The notes: generated by a model not told the origin, from the sequence alone. A DNA stretch of 64,000 nucleotides from Bacterioplanoides pacificum (GCF_042648445.1 NZ_JBHRYB010000005.1:682001-746000), one strand, 5' to 3'. Shown: positions 34,123-43,373, counted from the first letter of the stretch. A program made the numbers and translations.

Positions 34123-35478
34123 GTGAGTTATGATTTCGATTTGCTGGTCATAGGTGCCGGCTCCGGTGGTGTGCGTGCCTCCCGTATGGCAGCAGCCAAA
34201 GGCGTTCGGGTGGCTGTTGTTGAAAACCGTTATCTGGGCGGTACCTGCGTCAACGTCGGCTGTGTCCCGAAAAAGTTGTTTGTCTACGCCTCTGAATACG
34301 CCGAAAAGTTTGAAGAGGCGCGTGGTTTTGGTGTGCAAGGGCAGCTGCAGGGCTTTGACTGGTCGACTCTGCGGGATAACAAAAGCACTGAAATCAGTCG
34401 CTTAAATGGCATTTATAATAACTTACTGGAGAACTCCGGGGTTACCATTCTGCATGGCAGTGCCAGCTTTAAGGATGCACATACCGTGCTGGTTGATGGC
34501 CGCGAGTACCGCGCAGAACGTATTCTGATCGCTACCGGTGGCTGGCCGTTTAAGCCGGACGTGCCCGGAGCGGAGCATGCTATTACCTCAAACGAAGCCT
34601 TTTTCCTGGAGCAGTTCCCCCGGCGTGTCATTGTTGTTGGCGGTGGTTATATCGCTGTCGAGTTTGCCGGCATATTTAACGGCCTGGGCGCTGAAACCAC
34701 GCTGATGTATCGCGGCGAGCAAATTCTGCGTGGCTTTGACGAAGGTATTCGCCAGTTTGCGGCGCAACAAATTGCCGCCAAAGGTGTGAATATCCTGACC
34801 CATAGTGATATCGAACGCATTGAAAAGCAGCCTGATGGCAGTCTGATTGCCACGCTGAAATCCGGCGACACTCTGGCTGCGGATGCCATTATGTATGCCA
34901 CCGGCCGCCGCCCCATGACCGATGGCCTGAAGCTGGAAGCTGCCGGCGTTAAAACCCGCGAAAACGGCACTGTGATCGCCGATGACTTTTTTCAGACATC
35001 AACACCTTCCGTTTATGCGTTGGGTGATGTTATTGGTACGCCGGCCTTAACCCCGGTGGCGCTGGCGCAGGCGATGAAACTGGTGGCGCAGCTGTATTCA
35101 GATGATCGTTCATCAATGGATTACGACAACATTCCGACGGCGGTGTTTTGTCAGCCTAATATCGCCACGGTAGGTCTGACCGAGGAGCAGGCGCTTGAGC
35201 GCTATCAGGACGACGTCACTGTGTTTGAATCCAACTTCAAACCGATGAAACACACCTTGAGTGGATTGCCGGAGCGCACCTTAATGAAGCTGATTGTTCA
35301 GACCAGCAGTGACGTGGTGGTTGGTGCTCATATGGTAGGCCCGGATGCCGGTGAAATCATCCAGGGGCTGGCGGTGGCCATCAAGGCAGGCGCCACCAAG
35401 GCGGTGTTTGACAGTACCATCGGCATTCACCCAACGGCGGCGGAAGAGTTCGTCACCATGCGCACGCCACGCGGTTAA
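34123..35478 (+). CDS. gorA: Glutathione-disulfide reductase
   Basis: This NADPH-dependent flavoenzyme keeps glutathione reduced in the cytoplasm. The protein is 451 aa. The FAD motif is LLVIGAGSGGVRASR. The redox-active disulfide is Cys42-Cys47 in GGTCVNVGCVPKK. The NADPH-binding motif VVGGGYIAVEFAGI is followed by an Arg-containing stretch (MYRGEQILRGFD). The C-terminal active-site His436 and Glu441 lie in GIHPTAAEEF. The start is GTG at 34123 with GGAG 10-13 bases upstream. It is convergent with the KfrA-like gene, overlapping it by 4 bases at the stops. Nothing suggests it belongs to the secretion operon. Confidence 0.95.
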   Translation: MSYDFDLLVIGAGSGGVRASRMAAAKGVRVAVVENRYLGGTCVNVGCVPKKLFVYASEYAEKFEEARGFGVQGQLQGFDWSTLRDNKSTEISRLNGIYNNLLENSGVTILHGSASFKDAHTVLVDGREYRAERILIATGGWPFKPDVPGAEHAITSNEAFFLEQFPRRVIVVGGGYIAVEFAGIFNGLGAETTLMYRGEQILRGFDEGIRQFAAQQIAAKGVNILTHSDIERIEKQPDGSLIATLKSGDTLAADAIMYATGRRPMTDGLKLEAAGVKTRENGTVIADDFFQTSTPSVYALGDVIGTPALTPVALAQAMKLVAQLYSDDRSSMDYDNIPTAVFCQPNIATVGLTEEQALERYQDDVTVFESNFKPMKHTLSGLPERTLMKLIVQTSSDVVVGAHMVGPDAGEIIQGLAVAIKAGATKAVFDSTIGIHPTAAEEFVTMRTPRG

Positions 35479-36503
35479 TTTCCGCTTCCGGGGTCGGCGT
35501 CTGCCGGCTCCGTTTTCCCCTGCAATAAGCGTTCAAGCAGCTGGTCTTTGGCTGACAGTTGCGCTTCAAGAGCCGCAATAGTCAGTCGCAACTGCTGCTG
35601 GCTTTCTTTTGACTCGTCTTCCCGCTGTTGCTGCAACGCCAGTTGTTGCTGTTGTTGTTGGTTCAGCAGCTGTAGCTGTGTCAGTTGCTGAAGCTGCTGC
35701 TGAAACTCATGATCCTGCCGGGCTAGCTGTTGCTGGCAGGTCGAATGTTGTGTCCGTGCGTCATCCAGCTGCCGTTGCAGATTGCCGCTATCAGCCAGCA
35801 ACCGGCCGTTGTCTTTGGTTAATTCTGTGATGTCACTCTGCTTAAGGTTAATCGTCTGATTCAGGGTGCGGATTTCCGCCTGTAGTTGCTGTATCTGCTG
35901 TTCATGCTGACGCAGATCCTGATCGCGCTGAGTCTGAACGGACTGGCGGTAATGCTGCAGAGCATCGCGGTTATGGCGATGTTTTTCTTCCAGTGAGTCA
36001 ATCTGGTTCTGCTTTTCTTCGATCAGGCTCTGAAGGGCTTCTGCCTGCTGATGATTTTGCCTGGCTTCGGTCTGCCAGTGATCGCGGGCGCTGATGACGC
36101 TGAGCAGTTGTTGTTCGGTATCGGCCAGCCGCTGTTCACTTTGCTGCAGTGTATCGCGCAGTTGTGTCACTTGTTGCTCCAGCTCGTGGTGCTGCTGTTG
36201 CATCTTGCGTTGCTGCTGATCAGCCTGGTGTTGCTGTTCCTCAACAAGTTGCTGAGCTTCCTGTTTCAGGGTGCTTGCCAGGCGGCAGATTAACTCACGA
36301 ATCGGCTGACTCAGTAAGGCTTCGTCATCAAGCTGAGTGGCTTCCTGCTCCTCAATCTCTTTCAGATAACGGTGGATGGTCGATTTGGAACCGGTATTAC
36401 CCAGTGCTACCCGCACCGCATCAATAGAAGGGTTTTTACCCTGGCTGATCAGGCTTTGCCGTGCTTTTGCCACCCGAACTTTATTAATCCCGCCTCTGGC
36501 CAT
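35475..36503 (-). CDS. KfrA-like coiled-coil DNA-binding protein
   Basis: This 342-aa protein has an N-terminal winged/helical DNA-binding domain of the KfrA_N (plasmid replication region DNA-binding) type, about residues 3-60, with INKVRVAKARQSLISQGKNPSID and then LGNTGSKSTIHRYL. A very long glutamine-rich coiled coil (about 75-325) follows, including a run of five Gln encoded by near-identical TTG triplets (around 35640-35660). KfrA of IncP plasmids is an autoregulator whose coiled coil forms nucleoid-like filaments. Here the gene is chromosomal, with no rep or par genes nearby. It is divergent from a tyrosine recombinase, and its start abuts an AT-rich region with palindromes. I infer autoregulation and control of the recombinase; the role is unknown. 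Confidence 0.82.
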   Translation of the reverse strand: MARGGINKVRVAKARQSLISQGKNPSIDAVRVALGNTGSKSTIHRYLKEIEEQEATQLDDEALLSQPIRELICRLASTLKQEAQQLVEEQQHQADQQQRKMQQQHHELEQQVTQLRDTLQQSEQRLADTEQQLLSVISARDHWQTEARQNHQQAEALQSLIEEKQNQIDSLEEKHRHNRDALQHYRQSVQTQRDQDLRQHEQQIQQLQAEIRTLNQTINLKQSDITELTKDNGRLLADSGNLQRQLDDARTQHSTCQQQLARQDHEFQQQLQQLTQLQLLNQQQQQQLALQQQREDESKESQQQLRLTIAALEAQLSAKDQLLERLLQGKTEPADADPGSGN

Positions 36504-36552
36504 GTTCTTACCCTAATTTTAAAAGTGTTCAGATGTCAGTTTCGTACTGTAT

Positions 36553-36615
36553 TACATACTATGTATATACATACTATTTTAAATGTTATTTATAAATTTG
36601 AAAGTCAATTTATAA
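36553..36615. repeat. Nested repeats in the kfrA-like/recombinase divergent promoter region
   Basis: TACATACTAT occurs twice as a direct repeat (36553-36562 and 36568-36577, 15-base period). The perfect 14-bp palindrome TATGTATATACATA spans 36560-36573. Downstream, TTATAAATT (36590-36598) and AATTTATAA (36607-36615) form a 9-bp inverted repeat with an 8-base spacer. The intergenic region (36504-36662) is much more AT-rich than its surroundings. These are likely operator sites, or recombination core sites. Confidence 0.7.
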
Positions 36616-36662
36616 CATCAGATAATTCAGGATTATTTAATGTCAGAGTGAAAAAACGGCTT

Positions 36663-37676
36663 ATGGCGCGCCAGAAACACGCTTCAGTACACCCGGCAGA
36701 AGCCCTGCCGCAGGAACGTCAGACGCAGGAAAACCGGCTCGCCCCCGGTGTCGAGGAGTATTTACGCGCCGCCACGCGTGATAACACCCGCCGAAGCTAT
36801 CGCGCTGCTGTAGAACACTTTGAAGGTCACTGGGGAGGGCTGCTGCCAGCGACGGCCGACAGCGTCGCCCGTTATCTGGCTCATTATGGCGGTCAGTTGT
36901 CTCTGGCGACCCTGAAGCAGCGCCTGGCAGGCTTGTCTGTCTGGCATCAGCAGCAGGGATTTGCCGATCCGACCAAGGCGCCTCACGTCAGAAAGGTGAT
37001 CAAAGGCATTGCCGAACTGCATCCGGCCAAGAGTAAGCAGGCGCAGCCGATACAGCTGGAGCAATTGCAACAATTAGCCGCTTATCTGCAGCAATCAATC
37101 GAGCACGATGATCCACCTCAGGCATTAACGGCGCTGCGCGACCGCGTCATTCTGTTGCTGGGCTTCTGGCGGGCGTTTCGCAGTGATGAGCTGGTGCGAC
37201 TGGAGGTTCAGCATATCCAGGCAAAAAGCGGGGCGGGGATGTCGTTATGGCTGGCGCGCAGCAAAGGGGATCGCAGCCTGCAGGGACGTGATTATCAGGT
37301 TCCGGCACTCAGACAGCTATGTCCGGTCGAGGCCTATATCGACTGGATTGATGCTGCCGGGCTCGGGGAGGGTAACGTATTTCGAGCCATTGATCGCTGG
37401 GGCAATATCAGCTCATCAGGTATGCACCCGGTGAGCATTACCAACATTCTGCGCCAGCGCTTAAGTCAGGTCGGGTTAATGAATAGCAAGGGCTTTAGCA
37501 GCCACTCCTTACGACGCGGATTCGCCAGTTGGGCAAATGGCCAGGGCTGGGATACCCGCAGGTTGATGGAGTACGTTGGCTGGCGTGACGTGCAATCGGC
37601 GTTGCGTTATATCGATAACCCGACGCCCTTTGCCGCACAGTGGCTGGCCGATGCGCCGGGTAAACACGAGAGTTAA
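36663..37676 (+). CDS. Tyrosine recombinase/integrase 1
   Basis: This 337-aa site-specific recombinase has an N-terminal SAM-like core-binding domain (about 25-115; NTRRSYRAAVEHFEGHWG) and a C-terminal catalytic domain. Catalytic residues visible are Arg173 (AFRSDELVRL), a Lys near 202 (ARSKGD), His281 and Arg284 (HSLRRGF), Trp307 replacing the second His (VGWRDVQ), and nucleophile Tyr316 (LRYID), so the enzyme should be active. ATG 36663 is chosen because the upstream frame runs into the divergent gene; a GTG at 36648 is an alternative. It is divergent from the KfrA-like gene. No cargo or integration site is evident next to it, and it resembles neither XerC nor XerD in context. Confidence 0.87.
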   Translation: MARQKHASVHPAEALPQERQTQENRLAPGVEEYLRAATRDNTRRSYRAAVEHFEGHWGGLLPATADSVARYLAHYGGQLSLATLKQRLAGLSVWHQQQGFADPTKAPHVRKVIKGIAELHPAKSKQAQPIQLEQLQQLAAYLQQSIEHDDPPQALTALRDRVILLLGFWRAFRSDELVRLEVQHIQAKSGAGMSLWLARSKGDRSLQGRDYQVPALRQLCPVEAYIDWIDAAGLGEGNVFRAIDRWGNISSSGMHPVSITNILRQRLSQVGLMNSKGFSSHSLRRGFASWANGQGWDTRRLMEYVGWRDVQSALRYIDNPTPFAAQWLADAPGKHES

Positions 37677-37760
37677 AACCCGGCTATTCAGATTCTGCCG
37701 ATACCCCCACCGGAAGGGTGGTGGCATCAGGGTCGCATGCTATTGAGTGGTGTTGGAACT

Positions 37761-40538
37761 TTAGCCGCAGAACACCAGGCGGACACTGTCGAGCACCAGT
37801 TGTGCATCACGGATGGCGGCCAGCACCGCATCCCGCTCGCGCTTCACATTGTCGACCAGTTGCTGGGAGATGTTTGGATTTGCGCGCGACAGGGCGGTCA
37901 GCCGTTCAAGCCGATCAGAGAAAGCCTGTTCTGCCTTATCGTGGGCGCGCTCAACCATTTTACTCAGCTGACCGGCACCCAGCTTCTCCAGCTTGTGAAT
38001 CAGAGGTTTTACCTCGTCTTCTTTTTGCTCAGCCAGGCCGCGAGCGGTACCTTTCTTCAGTGGCAGCGCAAACCCTGGCAGCGACTCAGGCTCATTAACC
38101 TTTAAGTCACCTTTGGGCGTCATCATCAGATGCATCGCATCCGGCGGCAGATAACGCTCAACCTGCAATGCTTTCGGGGCTGAACAAATGGCGACAAATT
38201 GTAATTGAATAAAACAATCACCGGTGCGGTGACCATGATCTTCGATGTAACCAACAGACGAGTTGCCCGCCGGGCTGCTGACAATCAGCTCCAGCGCCTG
38301 ATCAATAAAAGGGTGTTCCCAGCTGAGGAACTGGACATCGTCGCGCGATAACGCCACATCACGGTTGGTTGTTGCCATAAAGCCGTCTTCCGGCAGGTGT
38401 GGCATATCCGGAACCAGCATATGGTCGCCCGGTGCGATGGTGATACAGTCGCCTCCCAGGTCGGCCAACTCTAGACCAAACGCATCAACAAACAGTTCGA
38501 TAAAGTCGTTCAGGTCGGCTTCGTCTTCAATGTGAGTGATGGTCATTTCCTGAGCCAGCTCACGGGCCTTGTGTGGGTGACAGGAATGTAATTCCAGCAA
38601 CCGGTCACGGCCCTGTTCAAGCGCCTGCAGCAAGGCATCACGCTCATCGGCCAGCTGTTGGGTTAATGCTGCGATATCCTGCTCACCCGCCAGTGCGGCC
38701 AGAATATTGGCTTTGTGTTTTTCCAGCAACGGCTGAGCGGCCGGATTCGGGCGGCTGAATACGTCCATGCCGTCATTCAGCAATTCAGCCCAGCGGCCAC
38801 TGGCGTGGTCGGCAAATACCGGGATGTGAATCTGAATGTCGTGCTTCTGGCCAATACGGTCCAGACGGCCGATGCGCTGCTCAAGCAGGTCACAGTTAAA
38901 CGGCAGATCAAACAGCACCAGATGATGGGCGAACTGGAAGTTACGGCCTTCACTGCCAATTTCGGAGCACAGCAGGATTCGCGCACCTTGCTCATGATCG
39001 GCAAAGTAGGCCGCTGCACGGTCACGCTCGACCAGATCCATCTGCTCGTGGAATACCGCTGCCGGAGTGGCATGACTTTCCCACAGGTATTTCTCCAGAT
39101 CCAATACGGTCTGAGCGGAATGACAGATCAGTACGATTTTGTCTTTTTTCTGTTGCTGCAGCAGCTCTACCAGCCACTGGCAGCGCGGATCACTGCTTTC
39201 CCAGCCACTGATACCCAGTTCCGGGAACAGCTGCTGATCCAGTTCGCTAGCTGGCTGCTGAGCAAAGGCCGGTGCCGGCAGGGCATGCAGGGTAGCCAGT
39301 CGTTTAGGGAAGCCGGTTACGCCATGACGGGTGTTGCGATACAGCGCACGCCCCGGGCCACAGCGGTCAATCAGGTTCTCTAATTGTTTATTGCGGTCAT
39401 CACTGGCGACACTGTCGGGCAATAAATCCGCCAGCAATTGCTGCTGAACAGCACTCAGCTCATCATCACCGGCCAGCGCAGACGCTAACCCGGCAATCGG
39501 CTGATATTGTTCCTGCTCCGCCAGGAATTGCTCCAGGCTTGGGTAACGTTCCGGATCAAGCAGGCGCAAGCGGGCATAATGGCCATTAATCCCCAGTTGT
39601 TCCGGTGTTGCCGTCAGCAGTAACAACCCCGGGGTGGTCGCGGCGATCTGATCAACCAGACCATACGCCTGATCATGACCATCCACATCCCATTCCAGGT
39701 GGTGCGCTTCGTCAACAACCAGCATGTCCCAGTCGCTGTCTGCCATTTGTGCAGCAACCACTTCCTGCGTCGCAATCGAAAGAGGGCACAGGAATAACTG
39801 GTTCTCTGCAAACATATTGGTGGCTTCACCTTCCATTGCCGCCAGGCGGTTTTCGGCCACCATGGCTTTATCGACGATGGTGAAACGCAGATTAAAACGC
39901 CGGATCATCTCAACCAGCCACTGGTGCAACAGGTGGTCGGGCACCAGAATAATGGCCCGCGCAATACGTTGCTGCAGCAACAGGCGATGCAGAATCAGGC
40001 CCGCTTCAATGGTTTTACCCAGGCCCACTTCATCCGCCAGCAATACCCGGGGGATGGAATCCTGCGTGACTTGTTCCGCAATATACAACTGGTGAGGTAA
40101 TAAACTGGTGCGGCCACCCAACAGGCCATAAAAAGGGCGCTTACGTAGCTTGCTCAGTTGTTGCAGGGCAATCTGGCGCAGCTCATACAGATTGTTGTTG
40201 TCAATCTGGCCGGAGAACAGCCGGTCGGCTGGCTGATTCAGCTGGATCTGGCCACTCAGGTGGGTTTCCGGAATAAAGCGCTCATCATCACCATAAAACA
40301 GGATGTCGTTTTGTTCCTGCACCTCAGTGATGGTCAGGCTGCTGCCATCCTGCAACGGCACAACATCGCCAACCTTAAATTCAACCCGGGTTAATGGGGC
40401 GTTTTCTTTGGAATAGGTGCGGATATCATCAATGACCGGGAAATAGACGGTCACCATCCTGAAATCAACGTCCTGAATTAACCCTAAGCCTAAATCCGTT
40501 TCAGCCTCACTAATCCAACGTTGACCTACTGAATACAT
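37761..40538 (-). CDS. rapA: RNA polymerase-associated ATPase RapA
   Basis: RapA is a Swi2/Snf2-type ATPase that binds RNA polymerase and promotes recycling from stalled post-termination complexes. The protein is 925 aa (E. coli 968). Two N-terminal Tudor-like domains (about 1-105) begin MYSVGQRWISEAETDLGLG. Walker A lies in LLADEVGLGKTIEAG (about 168-182) and the DEAH box in VVDEAHHLEWD (about 275). The C-terminal helicase lobe has GSEGRNFQFAHHLVLFDLP and the RIGRLDRIGQ motif. The remainder is the RapA-specific C-terminal region. It is a lone minus-strand gene between the first recombinase and modABC. Confidence 0.95.
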   Translation of the reverse strand: MYSVGQRWISEAETDLGLGLIQDVDFRMVTVYFPVIDDIRTYSKENAPLTRVEFKVGDVVPLQDGSSLTITEVQEQNDILFYGDDERFIPETHLSGQIQLNQPADRLFSGQIDNNNLYELRQIALQQLSKLRKRPFYGLLGGRTSLLPHQLYIAEQVTQDSIPRVLLADEVGLGKTIEAGLILHRLLLQQRIARAIILVPDHLLHQWLVEMIRRFNLRFTIVDKAMVAENRLAAMEGEATNMFAENQLFLCPLSIATQEVVAAQMADSDWDMLVVDEAHHLEWDVDGHDQAYGLVDQIAATTPGLLLLTATPEQLGINGHYARLRLLDPERYPSLEQFLAEQEQYQPIAGLASALAGDDELSAVQQQLLADLLPDSVASDDRNKQLENLIDRCGPGRALYRNTRHGVTGFPKRLATLHALPAPAFAQQPASELDQQLFPELGISGWESSDPRCQWLVELLQQQKKDKIVLICHSAQTVLDLEKYLWESHATPAAVFHEQMDLVERDRAAAYFADHEQGARILLCSEIGSEGRNFQFAHHLVLFDLPFNCDLLEQRIGRLDRIGQKHDIQIHIPVFADHASGRWAELLNDGMDVFSRPNPAAQPLLEKHKANILAALAGEQDIAALTQQLADERDALLQALEQGRDRLLELHSCHPHKARELAQEMTITHIEDEADLNDFIELFVDAFGLELADLGGDCITIAPGDHMLVPDMPHLPEDGFMATTNRDVALSRDDVQFLSWEHPFIDQALELIVSSPAGNSSVGYIEDHGHRTGDCFIQLQFVAICSAPKALQVERYLPPDAMHLMMTPKGDLKVNEPESLPGFALPLKKGTARGLAEQKEDEVKPLIHKLEKLGAGQLSKMVERAHDKAEQAFSDRLERLTALSRANPNISQQLVDNVKRERDAVLAAIRDAQLVLDSVRLVFCG

Positions 40539-40708
40539 GCCGTTCTGATACCTGCGTTGACTGGGTTTAAAAAAGGGCGCGGAGTTTAACTGATCCGGGA
40601 TAAAAAACCTACCGCTTCAGGACCTTTGGCGGAGGATGCCCGGAATACCACAGGCGCGAATTGAATGCCCGGGCCATGAAGAATGATTGCTCTCTGCATA
40701 TCACCTAT

Positions 40709-40734
40709 ATTTCCGATAATTAATATTATCGGAA
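40709..40734. repeat. Perfect inverted repeat with 13-base motif, copy 1 (modA upstream)
   Basis: TTCCGATAAT (40711-40720) and ATTATCGGAA (40725-40734) are exact reverse complements around TAAT. The 13-base word ATTTCCGATAATT starts at 40709. It sits 10 bases before a consensus -35 (TTGACA, 40745-40750) of the modA leader. The layout suits a dimeric regulator, ModE-like in position but not in sequence, or a tyrosine-recombinase core site. Confidence 0.65.
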
Positions 40735-40812
40735 TATTTGGAGATTGACATTCCTGATGCCGGCGACTGCCTTTTCTTGTCTTGTTGTGTGTCTTGTCGC
40801 AGACTGTGCCGC

Positions 40813-41586
40813 ATGAAGTCTTTCGCCCGTTATCACAGCCGATTATGCCGCCGGATCGCAGCCCTCAGTGCGGTTGCGCTGTTGAGTATCAGCAACCCGG
40901 CAACCAGCGATGAGCTGACCATTGCCGTCGCCTCAAATTTTATTCAGCCACTGCAACGCTTAAGCCAGCTGTTCGAGCAGCAGAGTCCCCATACGATCCG
41001 CATTGCCAGCGGCTCATCTGGCAAGCTGTATGCCCAGATTCTGCATGGCGCACCGTACGATATATTTATGTCGGCCGACAGTGATAAACCAGAACGCCTG
41101 GTGCAACAGCAACAAGCCATCGCCGGTTCACGCCAGACCTACGCATTAGGCCGCCTGGTGCTGGCGACCAATCAGCCGCAGCAAGCTGTCTCTGTTGAGA
41201 CACTTATTTCCGATAATTATCAGAGGCTAGCCATTGCCAATCCAAAGCTGGCACCCTATGGCGCAGCCGCCGCGCAGTGGCTGGCATCCCTGAATTACCA
41301 GCCACAGCCGGGCAAATTGGTGCGTGGTGAAAATATTGCTCAGACCTACCAGTTTGTTCGCAGCGGCAATGCCGATCTTGGGCTGATCGCCCTGTCGCAG
41401 GTAAAAAGCTCCGATTTCACCGGCCGTTACCTGCTGCTTGCCGCAGACCAACACCCGGCCATCAGGCAACAACTGGTGGTACTTAATCGTGGGGCAGATA
41501 ACCCGGCGACAACCGCTTTTATTACGTTTCTTAATACGCCTGAAGCCCGCACTGTGATTACACAACTGGGGTACCTGCTACCGTGA
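40813..41586 (+). CDS. modA: Molybdate ABC transporter substrate-binding protein
   Basis: ModA is the periplasmic binding protein that delivers molybdate (or tungstate) to ModBC. With the ATG at 40813 the protein is 257 aa, beginning with a Sec signal peptide (MKSFARYHSRLCRRIAALSAVALLS is the region 1-25) cut before DELTIAVASNF. Oxyanion ligand segments ASGSSGKLYAQI and GAPYDIFMSAD are present, as are GENIAQTYQFVRSGNADLGLIALSQV and the C-terminal FLNTPEAR. The frame is open to a TTG at 40738, but that would bury the signal peptide. It overlaps modB by 4 bases. A copy of the 13-base motif falls within its coding region at 41206-41218. Confidence 0.93.
   Translation: MKSFARYHSRLCRRIAALSAVALLSISNPATSDELTIAVASNFIQPLQRLSQLFEQQSPHTIRIASGSSGKLYAQILHGAPYDIFMSADSDKPERLVQQQQAIAGSRQTYALGRLVLATNQPQQAVSVETLISDNYQRLAIANPKLAPYGAAAAQWLASLNYQPQPGKLVRGENIAQTYQFVRSGNADLGLIALSQVKSSDFTGRYLLLAADQHPAIRQQLVVLNRGADNPATTAFITFLNTPEARTVITQLGYLLP
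41206..41218. repeat. 13-base motif, copy 2 (inside modA)
   Basis: ATTTCCGATAATT occurs on the plus strand within modA, in codons for Leu-Ile-Ser-Asp-Asn-Tyr. It is identical to the words at 40709 and 43408, but here lacks the second inverted arm. Confidence 0.6.
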
Positions 41587-42272
41587 ATGTACTGACGAGT
41601 GCAGACTGGCAGGCGCTTTGGCTAACCTGCAAATTGGCCGGTCTGACAACCGCACTGTTATTGTTGCTGGCTACGCCACTGGCCTGGTGGCTGGCCAATA
41701 CCCGCAGCCGGATGCGTGGACTGATCGGTGCTATCGTCGCCCTGCCGCTGGTACTGCCGCCCACGGTATTAGGGTTTTATTTATTACTGGCACTGGGTCC
41801 GCAAGGCCCGATAGGTGCACTGACTCAATGGCTCGGAATCGGCTTATTACCGTTCAGCTTTGCTGGTCTGGTGGTGGCGTCGGTGTTTTATTCGCTGCCA
41901 TTTGTAGTGCAACCGATTCAGAATGCCATAGAAGCCATGGGGCCACGCCCTTTTGAGGTCGCCAAAACCCTGGGGGCCGGCCCGGTTGACCGGTTTTTCA
42001 GCATCCTGATTCCCCAGGCCCGTGCCGGTTTTATTACCGCCGCCATTCTTGGCTTTGCTCACACGCTGGGGGAATTTGGCGTGGTGTTAATGATTGGCGG
42101 CAATATCCCGGGTGAGACCCAGGTGTTATCGGTGCAGATCTATGAACAGGTAGAAACGCTGCAATATGGCCGCGCGCATTATTTATCGGCACTGCTGGTC
42201 GGGTTCTCATTGTTGATTTTGTTATTGCTGTACGGCCTGCGCCGCAATCCGCGCCTTATGTCCTGGAAATAA
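41583..42272 (+). CDS. modB: Molybdate ABC transporter permease
   Basis: ModB is the inner-membrane permease, acting as a homodimer. The protein is 229 aa with about five membrane segments. The permease-coupling EAA-like loop is EAMGPRPFEVAKTLGAGPVDRFFSILIPQARAG. The family-typical PLVLPPTVLGFYLL and TLGEFGVVLMIGGNIPGETQ are present. The start is GTG at 41583, overlapping the modA stop (GTGA). Confidence 0.95.
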   Translation: MNVLTSADWQALWLTCKLAGLTTALLLLLATPLAWWLANTRSRMRGLIGAIVALPLVLPPTVLGFYLLLALGPQGPIGALTQWLGIGLLPFSFAGLVVASVFYSLPFVVQPIQNAIEAMGPRPFEVAKTLGAGPVDRFFSILIPQARAGFITAAILGFAHTLGEFGVVLMIGGNIPGETQVLSVQIYEQVETLQYGRAHYLSALLVGFSLLILLLLYGLRRNPRLMSWK

Positions 42273-42281
42273 ACCACCGCC

Positions 42282-43373
42282 ATGTCTGACATCCACATTT
42301 GCTGCCAGCTGCCCCGCTCCGATGACTTTACCCTAGACGTTAACTGCGTGCTTCCCGGGCGGGGTGTTAGCGCCATCAGTGGCCACTCCGGCTCTGGCAA
42401 AACCACTCTGTTACGGTACATCGCCGGACTGGAAGCCGCAGACGCCGGACACAATCAACTGAGCATTGGCGATCAGTCGTGGCAATCCGCCGGTAAGACC
42501 CTGGCGCCTCACCGGCGCAAACTGGGTTACGTTTTTCAGGAAGCCAGCCTGTTTGATCATTTGTCGGTCGAAGGCAATATCAGCTATGGCCGGCGCCGCA
42601 GCCAACAACCACTGGCAGCACACACGCTGAAGCAACTGTATCAGGTACTGGGTATCGAGCATTTATTGCAGCGTCCGATTCAGCAGCTATCGGGTGGTGA
42701 ACAGCAACGGGTTGCGATTGCCCGGGCACTGGCAGGTAACCCGCAGATTCTGTTAATGGACGAGCCGTTATCCGCCATTGATCAGGCCCGCAAGCAGGAA
42801 TTATTGTCTTATCTGGAGTCGTTATTCCGCTGGCTCGACATTCCGGTGTTGTACGTGACTCACTCAATGGCCGAAGTCAGCCGTCTGGCTGACCATTTAT
42901 TGGTACTGGAGCATGGCAGCGTGATCCACCAGGGCCCGGCAAACCGTGTGCTGGCGGAATTATCACGACCACAACAGCTCGGCATTGATGGCCCGTTAAC
43001 CAGTATCTGGCTGGGGCACATCGAAGCGCATGACGAAATGTGGCAGCTCAGCCAGGCACGCTTTGGCGAGATACGATTGCACCTGCCGCAAGCGCATCAA
43101 CTGCAGCCTGGTGATTCGTTACGGCTGGCGATTGAAGCCCGGGACGTCAGCCTGTCGTTAACAGAAGATGCCAACAGCAGCATCCAGAACCGCCTGGCTG
43201 GCCGGATTGAAAAACTGAACCAGAGCCCGGATGCTCCCTACGCCGATATCGCCCTGCGCCTGTCCGGGCAACGTCTTTGGGCCCGGGTTACCCGTAAAGC
43301 GTGTCATGAGCTGGCATTGCAACCTGGCATGTTGGTCTGGGCACAAATTAAAGCAACGTCGATATTGCCCTGA
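42282..43373 (+). CDS. modC: Molybdate ABC transporter ATP-binding protein with Mop domain
   Basis: ModC is the cytoplasmic ATPase of the molybdate importer. The protein is 363 aa. Walker A is GHSGSGKTT (Lys40), the ABC signature is LSGGEQQRVAIARAL (about 135-149), and Walker B is ILLMDEPLSAID. The last about 65 residues form a molybdate-binding Mop domain (SIQNRLAGRIEKLN onward), which allows feedback by substrate. It starts 9 bases after modB. The operon is modABC with no modE visible. Confidence 0.95.
   Translation: MSDIHICCQLPRSDDFTLDVNCVLPGRGVSAISGHSGSGKTTLLRYIAGLEAADAGHNQLSIGDQSWQSAGKTLAPHRRKLGYVFQEASLFDHLSVEGNISYGRRRSQQPLAAHTLKQLYQVLGIEHLLQRPIQQLSGGEQQRVAIARALAGNPQILLMDEPLSAIDQARKQELLSYLESLFRWLDIPVLYVTHSMAEVSRLADHLLVLEHGSVIHQGPANRVLAELSRPQQLGIDGPLTSIWLGHIEAHDEMWQLSQARFGEIRLHLPQAHQLQPGDSLRLAIEARDVSLSLTEDANSSIQNRLAGRIEKLNQSPDAPYADIALRLSGQRLWARVTRKACHELALQPGMLVWAQIKATSILP

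Noticed and set aside
35635..35665. Triplet repeat as a phase-variable microsatellite
   Set aside because: The TTG run is a multiple of three within a coiled-coil Gln tract, so length change would not shift the frame; it is more simply Gln-rich coding sequence.
36372..36662. Upstream in-frame extension of recombinase 1 (97 extra codons)
   Set aside because: It runs through the divergent KfrA-like coding region and the AT-rich repeats, and the residues do not resemble a recombinase N-terminus; ATG 36663 is adopted.
35475..37676. Integrated plasmid or plasmid origin suggested by the KfrA-like gene
   Set aside because: No rep, parA/parB, iterons, relaxase or toxin-antitoxin genes are nearby, and flanking genes are core chromosomal.
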